A DNA stretch of 64,000 nt from Stercorarius parasiticus (Eukaryota > Chordata > Aves > Charadriiformes > Stercorariidae). Position 1 is the first letter of the stretch. Each line of letters begins with the position of its first letter. Positions 1 through 13,617 of the stretch are shown here, one piece after another. The stretch lies in the NCBI GenBank assembly GCA_013396915.1, contig VWZL01002576.1:1-64000 (forward strand). Reading direction: 5' to 3'. The translations under genes were made by a program, and so were the position numbers. Below the pieces are notes generated by a model that did not search any database, was not told where the DNA came from, and saw only the letters and a list, made by a program, of their open reading frames with translations.

Positions 1-1200
1 TGATATTATGGACACCCAAAGGCAAGTATCTGATTTTGTGGGCCTGTTTTGTGACTTGCTGTATTGACCTGTACGTACGTATATGTGTATTGCAGATTCC
101 ATATAAAAATAAAATAGAAACCTCTCCCACTGAAGGAACAATTTGAGGGGATGGGAGCTGGACGTAGAGGGGGTGTGTGTATATATATATATATATATTT
201 CAAACGCGCCATAACACGGAAGGGTGGAGTTTCCTAACTTTCAGCATTCCTATGCATGTGTTACTATTGCCTGCTGTGCTCTTTGGTGAAAAAAAGATAA
301 ATAGTTTCAGATGCTAAAGAGAATATTCAGATACCTTTCTGCCAGATGACATTCAACATTCCTGACTGCTTGAAAAAACCTTTAGTAGCCACTTTAATTT
401 CAGTAATTAGGATAATATCCATGTTGAAAACATGAAATTTAAAATGTTTCGCTGAATCATGTATTTCTTCCATGTGCTCTGGAGGTCTTCTGACAGTTTT
501 CAAATGTTGATTACTTAAAAGTCCAAGTATAATGCCACATTAGTATTCAGGAAGAATGTTTGAATCTTCATGCGTTATTTGATCAGGCTAAGTATGCATC
601 CCACTTTGATTAAGACTTCGCTGATCCCGGAGTAAAATCATTAAACATTCATAAACGACCATTGCTTTTTCTCCTCCTCAAGAATGTACTGACACATTTT
701 ATGCAATTATTTGTCTCAAGTGTCTTCCTGAACTTTTAACCCCCTTTACATTCTCTTATGCCGGCTTATATTAAATCCAAAAATCTTCATTTCAAAGCAT
801 TTTTAAAAGCTAATATACAATTCATTTGAGTTCAGTGAAGGTAAAATTATGTCATGGTAGGGCTTATTGCTAATTAACTACATGGGTGGTTTCCTTTGAG
901 GAATAATTCCTTTCAATTCTTTAATTCCCAGGTTAAAATGCCTTTGAGTCTAGGCTCATCTTTTAGAAAGACATTTCTGAAAGTGACAGCCAGATAATGT
1001 TGTCCTCCAAGGTAAAGTCTGATATCACTTACATCTCCTGTTCACACATCTCAGCTCAATGGCATGAGGATAGACAGGGAATTAAATCCACCAGAGATTT
1101 CATATATTTTTTTATTTTTTTTTCTTTTATCCTGGCTCCCTAAGCACACAAGATTTTTGCTTCTTTTAGGTCTCCTCTAACCTGATCCCTCCATTCTTTC
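1..1200. other. AT-rich non-coding sequence, no gene seen
   Basis: No frame shows a recognisable protein, and no interspersed repeat family was recognised. The only distinct item is the short GT/TA dinucleotide tract near 171-198, listed separately, plus a T-rich stretch around 1100-1130. Confidence 0.6.
171..198. repeat. Short (GT)n(TA)n microsatellite
   Basis: A run of GT dinucleotides passes directly into about ten AT dinucleotides. This is a compound alternating purine-pyrimidine tract of the kind that varies in length between individuals. Nothing nearby suggests a function. Confidence 0.8.
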
Positions 1201-1204
1201 TCAT

Positions 1205-1515
1205 TATTTATGTGTTGCCTGATGTGAGAAGGAGAGGGACGTTCCTGGGGCTGTGCCGCCGCTGCCAGGCACCATCTTCTCTTCCCAAGGGCAAGACCCA
1301 ACCCACCAGAAACCAAGCCTGTCCTTGTGGTGCTCATGGACCTGTCTGAGCACAGGACTAAGCCTGTCCTACCCTTTGGGGGGTGTCTGGCGCTATATGG
1401 AGGAGTGGTCCGTAAGGAGAACTGCTCGCAGTCCTGCGATACCCATGGGCAGTGGCTTTCCCTTCCCCCTGTGCTCTGTGTTCTTCCGCTCTAACTCCGA
1501 GCTGGAGATGTAAGA
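1205..1515. other. GC-rich block of unknown nature
   Basis: This block is clearly richer in G and C than the sequence on either side. An open frame of 86 codons spans 1253-1513 on the plus strand, but its product resembles no family I know, and short open frames are expected where stop codons are rare. The phrase AAGCCTGTCCT occurs twice about 50 bases apart. It could be a decayed repeat, an old regulatory element or an unrecognised exon. I cannot choose between these. Confidence 0.35.
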
Positions 1516-4500
1516 GCCCAAAAGAAACAGATGTAAGCCATTACCTTCAGAGTTTGTAAGGTTTTAATGCTGAAATAATAGAAAGCAATTCAAATGGGTA
1601 GGCATGCAAAGCTGGGAGAGTAACCAGCCTTTTTCCATCATTTGTTCTAAGTGTAAAAATTCCATTTTAGAAATCTATATAAAATGCTCTTAAATATCCA
1701 GTCTTTTTATTAAAACATCTTTATTTAATGTGTTTAAAAATTTCAGATGGGTGCTTATTATATTAAAACTGATGATAAAACCCTCATTGGCTTCGAGAGT
1801 AGAGATTAATCAAAAAGTACTTAATTATTCATTACTGGAAAAACACCTGCACAGAATTTTAGGTTATATCAGACTTGTTTGCTTTTAATGCCTTGGTTTA
1901 ACTTTAATGTATATTGAAGACTAAGTAGGATTTTGGTACAAAGTAGGAAGGATATGTCTACACTGGAGAAGGCAGACATACAGTTTGTATTCTCAATAAA
2001 AGCTAGATTGGCTTTGTTTAAAAGTAGACTATAATCCTTCCTATATTAATGGTTTCTAAACGTTAAGAAAGATGGTTTTGTTAGTTCCTTTTCTTAGAGA
2101 TTCTTCCCTGTCCCCTCTTTTACTGCTGCTTGTTTTAACTAGTATAATATGCTTTAACAGTTCTATTGCATTAATAATGCATTAGTTAATGCATTATACT
2201 GACACCAGAAATACCAAGATTTAGAATTTTAGTCATTAAGAACAAATGAGAACTTTAATCAAATGATTAAAACAATTGAAGGTGGCTTGTTTTTTTCCAT
2301 CAGAAATCAAGAATGGAATAATGGAATAATTTCTTACGTGTCTGTGCATTCAGAGCACAGGATTTGGAGTTGTAGTAGTCATCTGTGATTCCTTGATGCT
2401 GAAAATTGAAATATAGGTATTGCTGACATTTCTCTTTATAACTCTTTAAAGAGCAAAAAATCCTGCAAAAAAACCACGTAATCTTTTTCCAGTTCTCCTT
2501 TACAGTCATTAAGGCTATAAAGCAAAAATTTAAAGGGGTTAGCTGCTTTTACGTATTTAGGACTTTCAGCTTAGCCAAGGGAATGTGGAAATTTCCTCCT
2601 GCTCCTCTGATTATGTTGCTTACAGGCGCGTGTAATCTGCTTGTAGTCAGTGCTAGCTGAGTAGATGATTAAAAGGGTCCTAATTTCTGTTTCAGAATGA
2701 AAAGTGAAGTATGTACTTTGATAAGCCATCACTGAGACGTGTTTTCAAACATTTTGCAATGTTTTTTGCCATCTGTTGCTTTGCTACCTAGATGATACCT
2801 TTTGTATCTCACGTTTGATAAAGTTTTTATTTTTGCTGAGCTGTTAAGTAGTCATTCTCTTCAACAAAGTTTCTAGAAACTATTTGTATTTGCCTTTCAT
2901 ATATGTATTTGATGAGCAACTTGGGGTAATTTTACCAATGAACTGTTCTCCTGGATGAAGCCTTTAGTATTATAGGCAAAGGAAATTTAGGAGTCTTAAA
3001 AGATTACCATTCTTGATATAGCTGTGAAAAAATAGCTGTTATCCAAAACACCCATTAAGTATTCTGACTTCTTTCACTGTCCTCAAGCTTGTCTAAGGAC
3101 AAACACCTAAAAAACCAGAAAGTCAGGGTAACCTTGGCTTTGGAAAAAAGCAAATGGAAAAAACTGAACAGAATTTCAACATCTCTTTTATAGATGAAAA
3201 AAAACCTCCCTAACTGAGTGCTGCTTTTCCAGATTTTCCTCATTTGAACCACAGTATTTTCTGACATTGTTATTTATAACAATATTGCTGTCAGCTAGAT
3301 CTGTATCTATGTATATAAATACCCATGCTTGTTTTAGAGTAACTATCTGCAAATATAACTTTCAAAAATGTATTAAAACATCATTAACCTGCTAATATTT
3401 CAAACCACTCTCGCATATCTTTTTTTCCTTGTTTGTTACAAAGAAGTTGTCTATGATCTTGTAAGTAAAATTTTTACCTTATTAACCTTCAGAGTCTATG
3501 CAGCAAGAGTAGACCAGAGAACTGCAGGGGACGATGCCTGTAAAATCTTTTCACAGTTAATATACAGAAATCTATTAAGAGCTGTAAAGTTGAGTTTCAC
3601 TTGCTGACGACCAGCGAAGTTAGGGAGGATGCAAGGAAAGACAGATTTCAGGTAGTTTCATCTTTAGAAATTGCTCTGTGGTCTTTGAGGATTATTCATT
3701 ATTACTTTGCTGAGACTCGCGTCTGAATTCCACGTATGGTTTGCTGCTTAGCACCTTGTCGGAGGGAGCTGCAGTGGCAAGACATAGAGATCTAGGTCTC
3801 GAAGAGTTCAAGTGTCAAGATGACTGTCTCATATCTCATGTTGCTCCATTTAGCTTTCAGATTTTTTTCCTTTTCAGTCTAGCTTAAGAGCAGTAAGTCC
3901 ATTTAGTGCAAAATACTGCTTTGCTGACGTGGCTGTAATGGCGGTGCTAGCTGGTGCGAAGTGCTTGCAACCAACCTTGCAGTCGGCAGCAGCCCCCGTT
4001 ATCATAACATAACTGGTTAACATCCCATGATAACCTAGTTTCCTCAGTCTCCCACCTTCTTATTAGCACAGTATCAGAACTGCCCTCCTAAATGTGGAAG
4101 AAAATTCTTGCTACCCAGAACAACTCTATACTGCTATTGAACAAAAAATGCTTTTCCGTAACACAGGCTGTTCTGCACTGAAAATTATATCCTCGCTCTT
4201 GCATGAAGATTTGGAGTGGATGAAAACCCTTGTGCCAGTATTAAAGATACATTTATTCCCATTGCTCCTTGCCCAATCCATTGTTTTTGTTGCTTGTGTT
4301 GACACAGAAGTTCAGAGATGCCATGGTTATGTGCAATCCTCCATCACTGTATGGATGATTTTCCATGACAGTAAAAAGGATCAGTAAAACATCTGTTTGT
4401 GGATGTCTGCTGGTTCTCATTTAGCAGCATCTACAGTTGTAAAGCCAATGATGTTTAAGTGGCTTCTGTGGCAGACAGAATTACTGATCCGTTAGTAATG

Positions 4501-7500
4501 CAAGACCAAGTAGAATCAAGGCACAGATTCTTTATTGTGGTGAAAAAATAGCACTTAGGTACCAAATATACACCACGGTGCCCTCGAACTGCCTGATTTA
4601 GCAATTTCAGTACCCGATTAATATGCTAAATATGTGGGACATGACAGGTCAAATTTAGTGGTATAAAAAGTTCATTGAAAGGTTTTGAAAGGGTTACAGT
4701 AAGAAGGCTTTAAAACATGAGCCTTTTATTTCTGGATCGATATTTTAAATGAACTGGTTGAAACCGAACTGTTTCTGTCGCTGCAGCAGTGAGTTACACA
4801 GGCAGGTTATGTTCTGCATTAGGTGATATTACAGACTATTACACTGATGATAGAAAGCTCTGTCACTGCAGCATAATATTTGCACAGCGGTGGGAAAATG
4901 TCCCATAGTAACTCACATTTTCTTTTAGATGCTGCCACTTGGGCACTGTAAAGCATCCGCAGTGGTGAGGAGGAATCTGGTGCTTACTTTGAAAATCCTC
5001 AGACAGAAGCAGCTCTGGTTTGTGTACAATGTCTAACAAACCACATCATTCTCTGAAGCACTTTCTTTCTCAAACACAAACTCCTTTCTTCCTGTGGAGC
5101 TGCCTCATTTTCAGCATGGAAAAAAACAGATTGGAAAAGCCTCTGAGACTAAACAATTAACTAACGCAAAAATTGCTGATCAGCATTTCCTTGTTTTGGA
5201 GGGTGGTCCTTCCTCCCTGAAGGCAGGAGGGTTGCATTCTGCTACGGGTGACAAAACATCCCCTGCTCTCTCTGTGCCTTGCAGAAGTTAGGTGCAGATC
5301 TGAAATATTTAACTATATTTAATGTTTCTTTGGGGCAGTCATTCTAGATGCAGTAGGTGAGAGTAGCAGTTTGAGTTCAGGGGTGACAACTGTAGCTTGT
5401 TCTCATCTGTGCCTTCCTGGGAGGCAAGGGACTAGAAGCACGGAGCAAGGTGGTCATTGCTGGTGACTCCACCAGCCTCATTCGTTCTCTTTTCTTGTAT
5501 CTTTGTAGACACTCTATGCCACGTACATGACAATGCAATTCTTAGTTGCAAATGTAGCAGGAAGTGCCTGACTGCAAGTCATCCTTTAACCACTCAACTG
5601 AAAAAAAAAAATCTCATGAATTACTTTTTTAAAAAAAAAATAACCTTTAGAAATCTGCAAGAATACCTGAGGTTTGGGCCTAAATATCTTCCAGATTTTG
5701 TCATCATACTTACCAAACCGCATCATTATTGTTGGAGCTCATGCTAGTGTTGCAGAAGCTGATGGATCACTTCAGTAAATCAGGCAGAGGGAAACTGGGA
5801 GGAGAATTAAGTCCTCTGCAGTCCGTTGGCCTGCAGGCATAACTACATACCTCCAGTGCACTTAAGGGACTAACAATAACAGCTTGCCAAATACACTTTT
5901 AATTCCTTGTGACTTAGCAGATAATTTAGGGGCCTTGCACTTACATTTTCCTGCCACTCCACTTTACTTTTTCAAGTGCTCTATTTTTCTGTGTGAGCTT
6001 TGTGTTGTTTGTATTAGCATTTTTTCAAAGCCCTGGTTACAGACCAGTGGTGATAAGAAACTCAGTCCTCAAACTGTTCACAGTTGGAATTTTTTGTTAT
6101 GATAAGGATAAGAGTAGGGAGGGAGCAGAAGATAGATGGGAATCTGGGGAGGTCCCTGCTTAGGCACCATCTTGCAAAGATCAGATCTGGAATCAAAATT
6201 ATATCCAAATGGTCTCTTTTACTTTCTTGCACATCAATAGTCTATTATTAAAACCCAGTGTCTGTGGCTCAAAATTAATGTAATTAGGCTAATCTTAATA
6301 GGATAGCTTTAAATATTCATCTACATTGTCCAAGGGCCACCTAAATTAAGCTGATTGAAAACTGCTCATAAATTGCAAATGTACATCGACCCTTTCTGCC
6401 CACGCTTGTTTTTGAGTGGAGTTCATGTGCAGAAAACCTTTCCCTTAAAGCCAATCCATATGTTGGAATAACTGCAGTCAATACATTGACAGTACGTGCC
6501 ATTTGCAAACAGTTGAGGATAATAAGTAAGTCAAAGTTGTTTCCAGGAAAAAAACCAAACTCTCCTGGTTGATACATCACCATTACTGTGCTCCTAACTT
6601 AGCAGGGCCCCGTTCATTTTCTCACAGGTTCAGTTGCATCCCTGTTATCAGTAGCACTGACCAGAATTTTAACACCGAGATAAGCAGAGTATGTCAATGT
6701 AGTCCTGCTTCCAAATCCATCAATGACAGTGTGTAGTCTTTTCTGAGCAGGAGCGTAAGACCCTAGAGTAAGCCCTATCCCATCAGAATGGATCTTTAAG
6801 TTTCCTGAACCAGTTCAATGTCTACTGTGAATACCCCCATTGGGAACGCTAACTGCTTAGATTGATCACCTCGGAATTGGGGCTAGTTGTCCTTATGGTA
6901 GAGATCGCTAAGATGCAACAGCGAAGGAGCAGACCTGATCGGGCAGAGGTTTCTCTGGTCTGAATTCCTGTGGAAGAAGGAGGGAGGGTGTAAGCTCGTA
7001 AGGCTACCAGAGAAACAGGACTGCTTGGGAAGAAGGCTGCAGCACTGTCCCTTTGTGCAAGGGCCAAAATTCAGCATATGACACAGGAATGTCCTGGGGG
7101 CCAAGGCTGGAGGAATGAGCTCTGGGCTAGTCGCCACAAGAAAAGGAAATTCCAGCCCGCTGGGGAATTGCTGGCATGAGCAACAGGGGAGTGGGAGGGG
7201 AGGCCGTGAGTTTCTTCCCGAGCACAGATTTCCTTTTTTCTATTAGACCGCAGTACAGCTCCAAGCACTTCGAGTACTATTAACTCCTTTGCGCTGCCAG
7301 AAAAAATACAAGGAGTAGTTCATCAGGAGTGTGAAAGGGGAAAATCCTGCATATAATAATAATGCAGGACTAAGATATATAAACAATATCTTCGATAATG
7401 AGGTCACTCAAATATTTCCAGTTCTTTCTTATTTATTTATTTTAGATATGCATTTGTGCTTTGCCATTCTTGTTGCATATGGAAGATTAGTTCTTGGTAT

Positions 7501-8232
7501 ATTTTGTATTCTTTAACTTTTCTGCTTGCTTTAACCATTTGGAGACATAAAGACTTAGAGAAACTAGGTGAAAATTCCATAAGCCAGCAGAGTTACACAT
7601 CTAGAGACACATGGTGTTCAGAGTCAATATTTCTGATGGAATAATGCTGCAGAGCACATTATTATATTTTCGTTTAGTCATACTGACTTTCCAGGTTGCT
7701 GATATACAGTGGTATGAACAACAGCATTCCTGCTGGTTTTGTGTGAAATCAAAAGGTCTATTTTCTAGCAATTTATTTCTCAGATTTTTTTTTCCAAATT
7801 CATATATTCAAGAAGTAATTAAATCAATTTTGTATACTCTAAAGTTGGTTTTAGTGCCTTATTGTCAGGAAGCAAACAATATTCAGTCTCCAAATGTAGG
7901 ACGTCCGGATCTAGGGTCATTATGATTATCAGGCAGTTTGAACTTACTTGTGCTGATGATCCTGAGGTCTTAGAGAAGCACACAGAAGCAGTTTATAATA
8001 AGAGGCCATTTTTATTTCAGTGTTTATGGCACTTGAAAATTAAGACATGGTAAATGTCAAAGTAGTTTTCAGATTTAAAAATAAAAAATGGGAAATACAC
8101 ATTCCTCCTGTTTTTTTTTTCCCAGCTAGCTCTAAAGACTATATTTACTTTACTTCTAAAATGACTCCACAGGAAGATGGTACCAAAGAACACAGAGTTC
8201 CAATGCACAGTGCCATCCATGCCCTTTCTTGA
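1516..8232. other. AT-rich non-coding sequence, no gene seen
   Basis: Several open frames of 60 to 104 codons occur, for example 4094-4387 and 7611-7925. None has a recognisable domain, and such lengths are expected by chance in 6.7 kb. A paired TAAT palindrome lies at 2175-2196 and is listed separately. The part near 7000-7250 is more GC-rich and contains a G-rich run around 7185-7205, but I recognise no repeat family in it. Confidence 0.55.
2175..2196. promoter_or_regulatory. Two adjacent TAATGCATTA palindromes
   Basis: The 10-bp palindrome TAATGCATTA occurs at 2175-2184 and again at 2187-2196, 12 bp from start to start. Each has the form TAAT-N2-ATTA, the head-to-head arrangement that paired-class homeodomain dimers are known to bind, and the centre is an ATGCAT core. 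Binding is an inference: in AT-rich DNA such sites also arise by chance, and nothing else here marks an enhancer. Confidence 0.3.
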
Positions 8233-8655
8233 CACAGTCTAACTAATCCCTTTTGTACAGTTAGCAGAGTAAGCTATGGATCCACTTGGTCCATGCTCAC
8301 TTGGCCAGAGGTGGTTGCCCCTTTCTGGGGCTTTAGTGCCACCCAGGACTTGCTGTCTCTGCACCGCTCACAGTGTGGGACAATCACAGCTGATCTGCTG
8401 CGGCGTACACTCAAGGAGGCTTTTCTTTTTGCTGTTGGTGTTCCTCCTACAGAGTTCAGCAAGAGCATAAATTGTGGCTATTTCCATGTAGTTCCTCCTG
8501 TACTGGTGGATGACAAACAGGAAGGGAGTCACAAGGTCAGGTTTTTCATTCATTTCCATTTGTTTCTCAAAGTCCTTAGGTCACAGTTTTCTATTTATGC
8601 CCTGAAAAGAAATCACAATGTACACAGACCTCCATCCAAGGAAGCAGTCAGATAG
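8233..8655. other. Coding-like segment, unassigned (old exon or retroelement fragment?)
   Basis: On the plus strand one frame stays open for 141 codons from 8233 to the stop ending at 8655, with a first ATG at 8293. The segment from 8270 to 8535 is more GC-rich than its surroundings, and an AAG-GTCAGG sequence near 8533 could be read as a splice donor. The minus strand also has open frames (8274-8468 and 8368-8559). One of them contains a Cys-x2-Cys pair (PHCERC), which weakly recalls the zinc-binding part of retroelement integrases, though I could not confirm this. It may be a real conserved exon, a decayed retroelement or chance. I do not recognise the product. Confidence 0.25.
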
Positions 8656-8660
8656 ACTTT

Positions 8661-11600
8661 ATAGAGGTAAATACAAAAGGAAATGTTAGTGAGGTTCACT
8701 GAAGTATTAAAGAAGTTTTGGTACAATATCCAGGATATTTGTATCATCAGACCTGTGTAACGTTGTTGTAAAAAAACCACTGCATCTCCCACCACCCTCA
8801 GAAACACCTGATAACACTTTTCTCTGTAAATGCCTTAAGATATGTTCGTTTAGGTGTTCTGTATCAGGTATTCTTACCACTGGGAGAAGTAGTAAACAGA
8901 TTTCTGAGCACTGTAGCACTTTTTGTTATACATTTTCTCATTTCTTGGCCAAAACAAAATTATCAAAAATGCACTCAGTAAAGCGTTCCGGATTTCCATA
9001 TTCAGAATTTAACGAAATGTTTTAAAATAGTAAAAATTATACCTGAATAACAATTATATTGGCTAGTAAAAATGAAAAATATCTAGGAAGTTCAGTTAAT
9101 TGACTGCCGATTTTATTTTATTTTTTTTTGTATAATTAATCTAGAGAGTCCATGTAAAAAGGTTTTATATTAGTATTTTATGGTGATAGTGATGTTCTCC
9201 ATTGCCGAATAACCCCAGCTGCTATTCACAGAGGTAGTAATAGGCTTCAGGAATACCCCTGCACCATACTGTATCTGTATTTATGTACTCACGCGTATTC
9301 CTGTTCAGAGACTGATAAAAAATTTTAAAAACTGTCTCCTAAGGCATAAATCCTATCAGAAAACAGGTTTTGTGAGAGATGCAGAGAATGTATTAAAAAT
9401 AAAAAAGTCTAAAAAAGGCTACTAGTTTGAAAAACAAATGTGATAGGCCCCTATGAAATCATTTCCTACTGCTATCGTGCTGATTAGCTGCACAGATTGT
9501 GTTACTGGTCTCTTGAACAGATGGTCTATACTTTTCTTGTAAACTCCAGAGTTACTGGACAACAGAGGTATTTAATTTTCAGGTCCTTTAAAAAAATAAT
9601 CCTGCTTTAGATTTATTTCCTGATGAAGATTCACATATTTTTACTGCAGAGTAATATTTGTCCAAAGCTTAAATCCTGACCACTTTATTTCTGGAATGAT
9701 TTACAGGCTTTGCCTCCAACTTTTGCTGCATTATGTTGGTCTGGCAGCCAGCTCTGAGTGCTTTGTTTTATTATCTGTCCAGTCACTGCTACACTCCACC
9801 CATCTCCCTGTGCGATTGAAAAGAAGGCAACATTAAGCAAGCTTTGCTTACAACAGCATCTTCCAGAAGAGCTCGGATACTTTCAGTCTCTCTGCGCTTG
9901 TTTTCTTGGGTAAGAAAAGGACTATTGTTTCAATGACTATCTTGTGAACTTCTAGGTAAATATGAATAGTGGTACCAACCAACTTTATGACTACGACGAG
10001 TCTTAGAGTGATACAATCCAGCAGTCAAGTACAGAACACACTGCTTATTCCCATCTGTCTTTATGTAGTGCATAGTTTTATCTGGCAGGGTGGATCATGC
10101 ATATATATTTAAGTATGTTTGAATATTTCCTGGCAGTATAAGACAGGACTGTAACAACTATCAATGCTGCAAATTGACTGAACATTTTATGAACTCAAAA
10201 TTTATGTTGCTGTTTAGTTTTGTTTTGCTTTTCTGCCATGTGTTTTCTTAGAAAGGCCTCAAGCTGACAATATATCAAGTAAGTTCTAAGTTAACAACTT
10301 TACTGCCTTATTTTATTTTTCTAAAAATTATGTTGGAGAATTTAGTACCTGTGAAACTCTAATAGCTTTAGGGCTGAATTCAATACAAGGATGTATAGCA
10401 GCACAGCTAGTACACACTGTGGCAGATGGATAAAGAAGCTGCAACTCCATTTGCTCAGAAGGAATTGCATGAGTCAAACCTGAGTGCAAAAACTGCGAGT
10501 TTCTGCTAAACATATAGACATACCAGGCACAGTCCCATATGGGCTGCAGGGCTCATCCAAGCACTCTTCCAGCTGTTCCCACATGGGGAAGGATACCTGG
10601 TCCTCTCCTCCCAGACAAAATTCAGAGAAGCATCTTTCTGGATGTAGGGACATCAGCTGTGACATGAATGTACCTATTATCTCTCTCCAAATGACTGTAT
10701 AACTTGACTTTAGCCTAACTCCAGACCACAGATCTTCCTCACCTATCACCTCCACGTTGGCTGGCAGCATCACTGCTTCTCTGTCCAAGTTTGTCTCAAT
10801 CATGCAACAAAAATGAGTGATAGATACATAATAGGATAATCCTATCATATTATTTGCATGTCTGAGGTCATCCAGCCTTCATAGATCTGACATAGTGAAC
10901 TGTTAATTTATGCACTATTCATTTTTTTTTGTAGTTGACATTCCTTGCTCATTGTCTATGTGAAGGTCTAGCACTTAGGATACTGAAAAAAAAGGCTTTG
11001 CCCTGTAGATTGATCCAGAGTGTCTATTCACACATGTTTGAAGGAGCTGTATTTTCACACTTCTTGCTAAGCACGTAATGGAATGTAAGTTCCATGACTC
11101 ACCATGTAGGAAAATGGCTTACACCAAGGGTTTTCTCTTTGTCATATATTTCAAGAAAGCCAGGTCTCTGCTTGCTCTTTTACCTGATTTAGCACCCTCT
11201 CACCCAGGAGAAGAGACCAGGGAAGGTACCTTTCTTGCATAGTTTTTATTACATTCTGGACTAGCCTCTTAGCATCTTCCCTAGGTTTAAATTTTGACTG
11301 AGATAAGCCATTTGAGGAGGCAGATCTGAAGACAAATTCCTACAAACGAAAACTGACCCCAGAGCCTAGGGAGTCCTAAAAGAAAATCTTTATCTTCATA
11401 TTACACAGAAATACCATCTTCCTCGCCCTGCTGTCCTGCCAGCACTTTTCTCAGGGCAGATACTTAGGCAGGAATTGCAGGAGTTGTTGTACATTGTCTC
11501 GTGTATGTTTTCACAGAAAGAGATGACATGACTATTGCATTACTTTTCCACTTTGTTACCAACTTACAAGCTTTTCCTACAAATCAGTAAATCTTTATTA

Positions 11601-13118
11601 GGTAAATTGAGATGCCTGTTCTGCAACAGCGGATCTGTTTGTTATATTCTAGCATCCAAATAATTCATCTTTTTTTTGTAAGAAGAGAAGCTCAGGGAAT
11701 AAATGTGCCTGTCCATTATATTTACAGTGGCTCTAGCATGCTCTTTTTGCATCACTGCTGCTCTCTGCTCTTCTCCACTGGGAAGGAATTTCAATTGTGA
11801 AGAGGTGACCTTATGTATTGTTATTAATTAACACTTCCAAGTCGAAGTTAGCACCTCTCTCGTAGGCACACAGAGAGCCCGCTATTAGAGATGCGATGCA
11901 GGCAAGCAAGTTACCAACAACTCTGCCCAAATGTGGGCAGTTCCTTCTGCCAGGCCAAGCAGAAGTACGTGCATACATCTGTCTCCAAGACAAATTAATA
12001 CATTGCTGAGGACGTTAACGGAAAAGTAAATTATATTGCCAGAACATGCGATCTTTAACACAAGTCACATTTACTGGTCCTCTCGGAGTACCAAGGGCCT
12101 CCCAATTGTAGGAAGCATATGGATGGAAAACTCTCCTGGGATGTCTAAATATGGGGAAGTTCAATTTTTTTACATGTCCAGGACCCAGAAGATTTCATTT
12201 TCTCTCAAATATTTTTTTATTTGCTCAGTCAATCCATATGGTTATCTCTTAACATAAGAAAATTTAGAAATCTATGGAATTGCTTTACAATATTGCTTGA
12301 GTTTATATGCTGTTCTGGCACATAAGTCAGGCTCTAGAGGGACCAGCTAGCCTAGAAATTATCTCAAGGCTGTAGAAAGAACATAACTACTCATTTTTCA
12401 GTATAGCTGTTCCTTGAACCTTCAGCTTGATCACATAGTGTGGATTTATAACCTCCTTGATGCTAAAGCAGCATTTTCAATATCGTCTGGAGGAGGGCCA
12501 TGGATCTGCCTGCTATGGGATTGATCAAATTAGCTTTCTGACAAATAGTAGGCAGTTAGACTGCCAATAGTCTAAAGTAATACTCAGGGAACAAAATAAG
12601 CTCTCTGTAGAAAAAACGTTATCATTTATTTCATAATAATAAATGACAAAATACTTGTGTTGAATATCAACATTTCTGGCAGTAAGGCCTTGTACATAAA
12701 GATAAAAAGTTCTCTGGCATGTAAAGAGCGCTATGTAGGAAAAATTTAAAAAACATTTGCTGCTTCAAATACTTTTTCCCCATATTCAGTGTCACTGTTG
12801 CATGGCAGAGGACTGCGTGAGCTGCTGAAGAGGGTGTAACCAGCTGGCCCCTGGCATTAGATTTCTTTGCTCTCTTCTGTTAGGGAGCCATTGGAGCGTT
12901 CTCATATGTTTTCTTCCGGGCAATTAATTTTCCTCTAACCTTCTCTCGCTCAGGACTCCTCAGAGGCTTTGCTTGTAGAGGCTTGGCTTTGCTGCTTCTG
13001 GGGGCTTGACAACACCAGTCAAATCCGGAGACTCAAGTACCTGAACCTCGGGACCAAGACAGAAATGTTGCTGGTGCAGCCTTTGCTCCATTGAGTCTAT
13101 TGGACCTGAGTGGCCTCT
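8661..13118. other. AT-rich non-coding sequence, no gene seen
   Basis: The longest open frame is 124 codons on the minus strand (10474-10848). It matches no family I recognise and lies near the chance maximum for a window of this size and composition. No repeat family was recognised. The last 300 bases before the CR1 element are more GC-rich, and I cannot assign them. Confidence 0.55.
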
Positions 13119-13507
13119 ATGTCCTATGAGGACAGGCTGAGATAGTTGGCGTTATTCAGCCTGGAGAAGAGAAAACTCTTTTGGTACTTAAAGGAGGCTT
13201 ATAAGAAAGATGGGGACAGACTTTTTAGCAGGGCCTGTTGCGACAGGACAGGGGGCTGTGGTTTTAAACTAAAAGAGGGTAGATTTAGACTAGATATAAG
13301 GAAGAAATTTTATGCAATGAGGGTAGCGAAACACTGGCACAGGGTGCCCAGAGAGGTAGTTCACATCCCTGGAAACATTCAAGGTCAGGTTGGAAGGGGC
13401 TCTGAGCATCCTGATCTAGTTGAAAATGTCCCTGGTCTCTGCAGGGGGCTTGTGACTAGATGACCTTTAAAGGTCCCTTCCAACTCAAACTCTTCTGTGA
13501 TTCTATG
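13119..13507 (+). mobile_element. CR1 LINE 3' end, C-terminal ORF2 fragment plus tail
   Basis: This is the 3' end of a chicken-repeat-1 (CR1) non-LTR retrotransposon, a family that moves by target-primed reverse transcription and is usually truncated at its 5' side. The plus-strand frame from about 13146 reads through the family's ORF2 C-terminal region; LFSLEKRKL, KKDGDRLFSR and RFRLDIRKKF are visible. Several codons present in other copies are missing between LEKRKL and YLKEAYKKD, so the frame is kept across a small deletion. Near 13370 the frame shifts: the LETFKVRLEGAL-type continuation is in another frame from the upstream part. The element ends in the typical ATGACCTTTAAAGGTCCCTT region and a terminal TGATTCTATG at about 13498-13507. 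It is inactive, being 5' truncated and frameshifted, and is more diverged than the copy at 62.5 kb. Confidence 0.93.
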
Positions 13508-13617
13508 TCTCCTGGGTGGTTACAGGGGACATGTTAAGGAGACATTTCCTTGAGGCAGAGGCAGGATCCCTGTGCTACAGGGTAGCCTTCACCCCATGAG
13601 GGAGAGATGCACTCCTG

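Noticed and set aside
7185..7205. G-quadruplex candidate near 7.2 kb
   Set aside because: Only three runs of three or more G residues are followed by a GG, so the motif is incomplete compared with the one at 54.8 kb.
10474..10848. 124-codon minus-strand open frame as a gene
   Set aside because: The length is near the chance maximum for 64 kb of this composition. No domain, signal or splice pattern was recognised.
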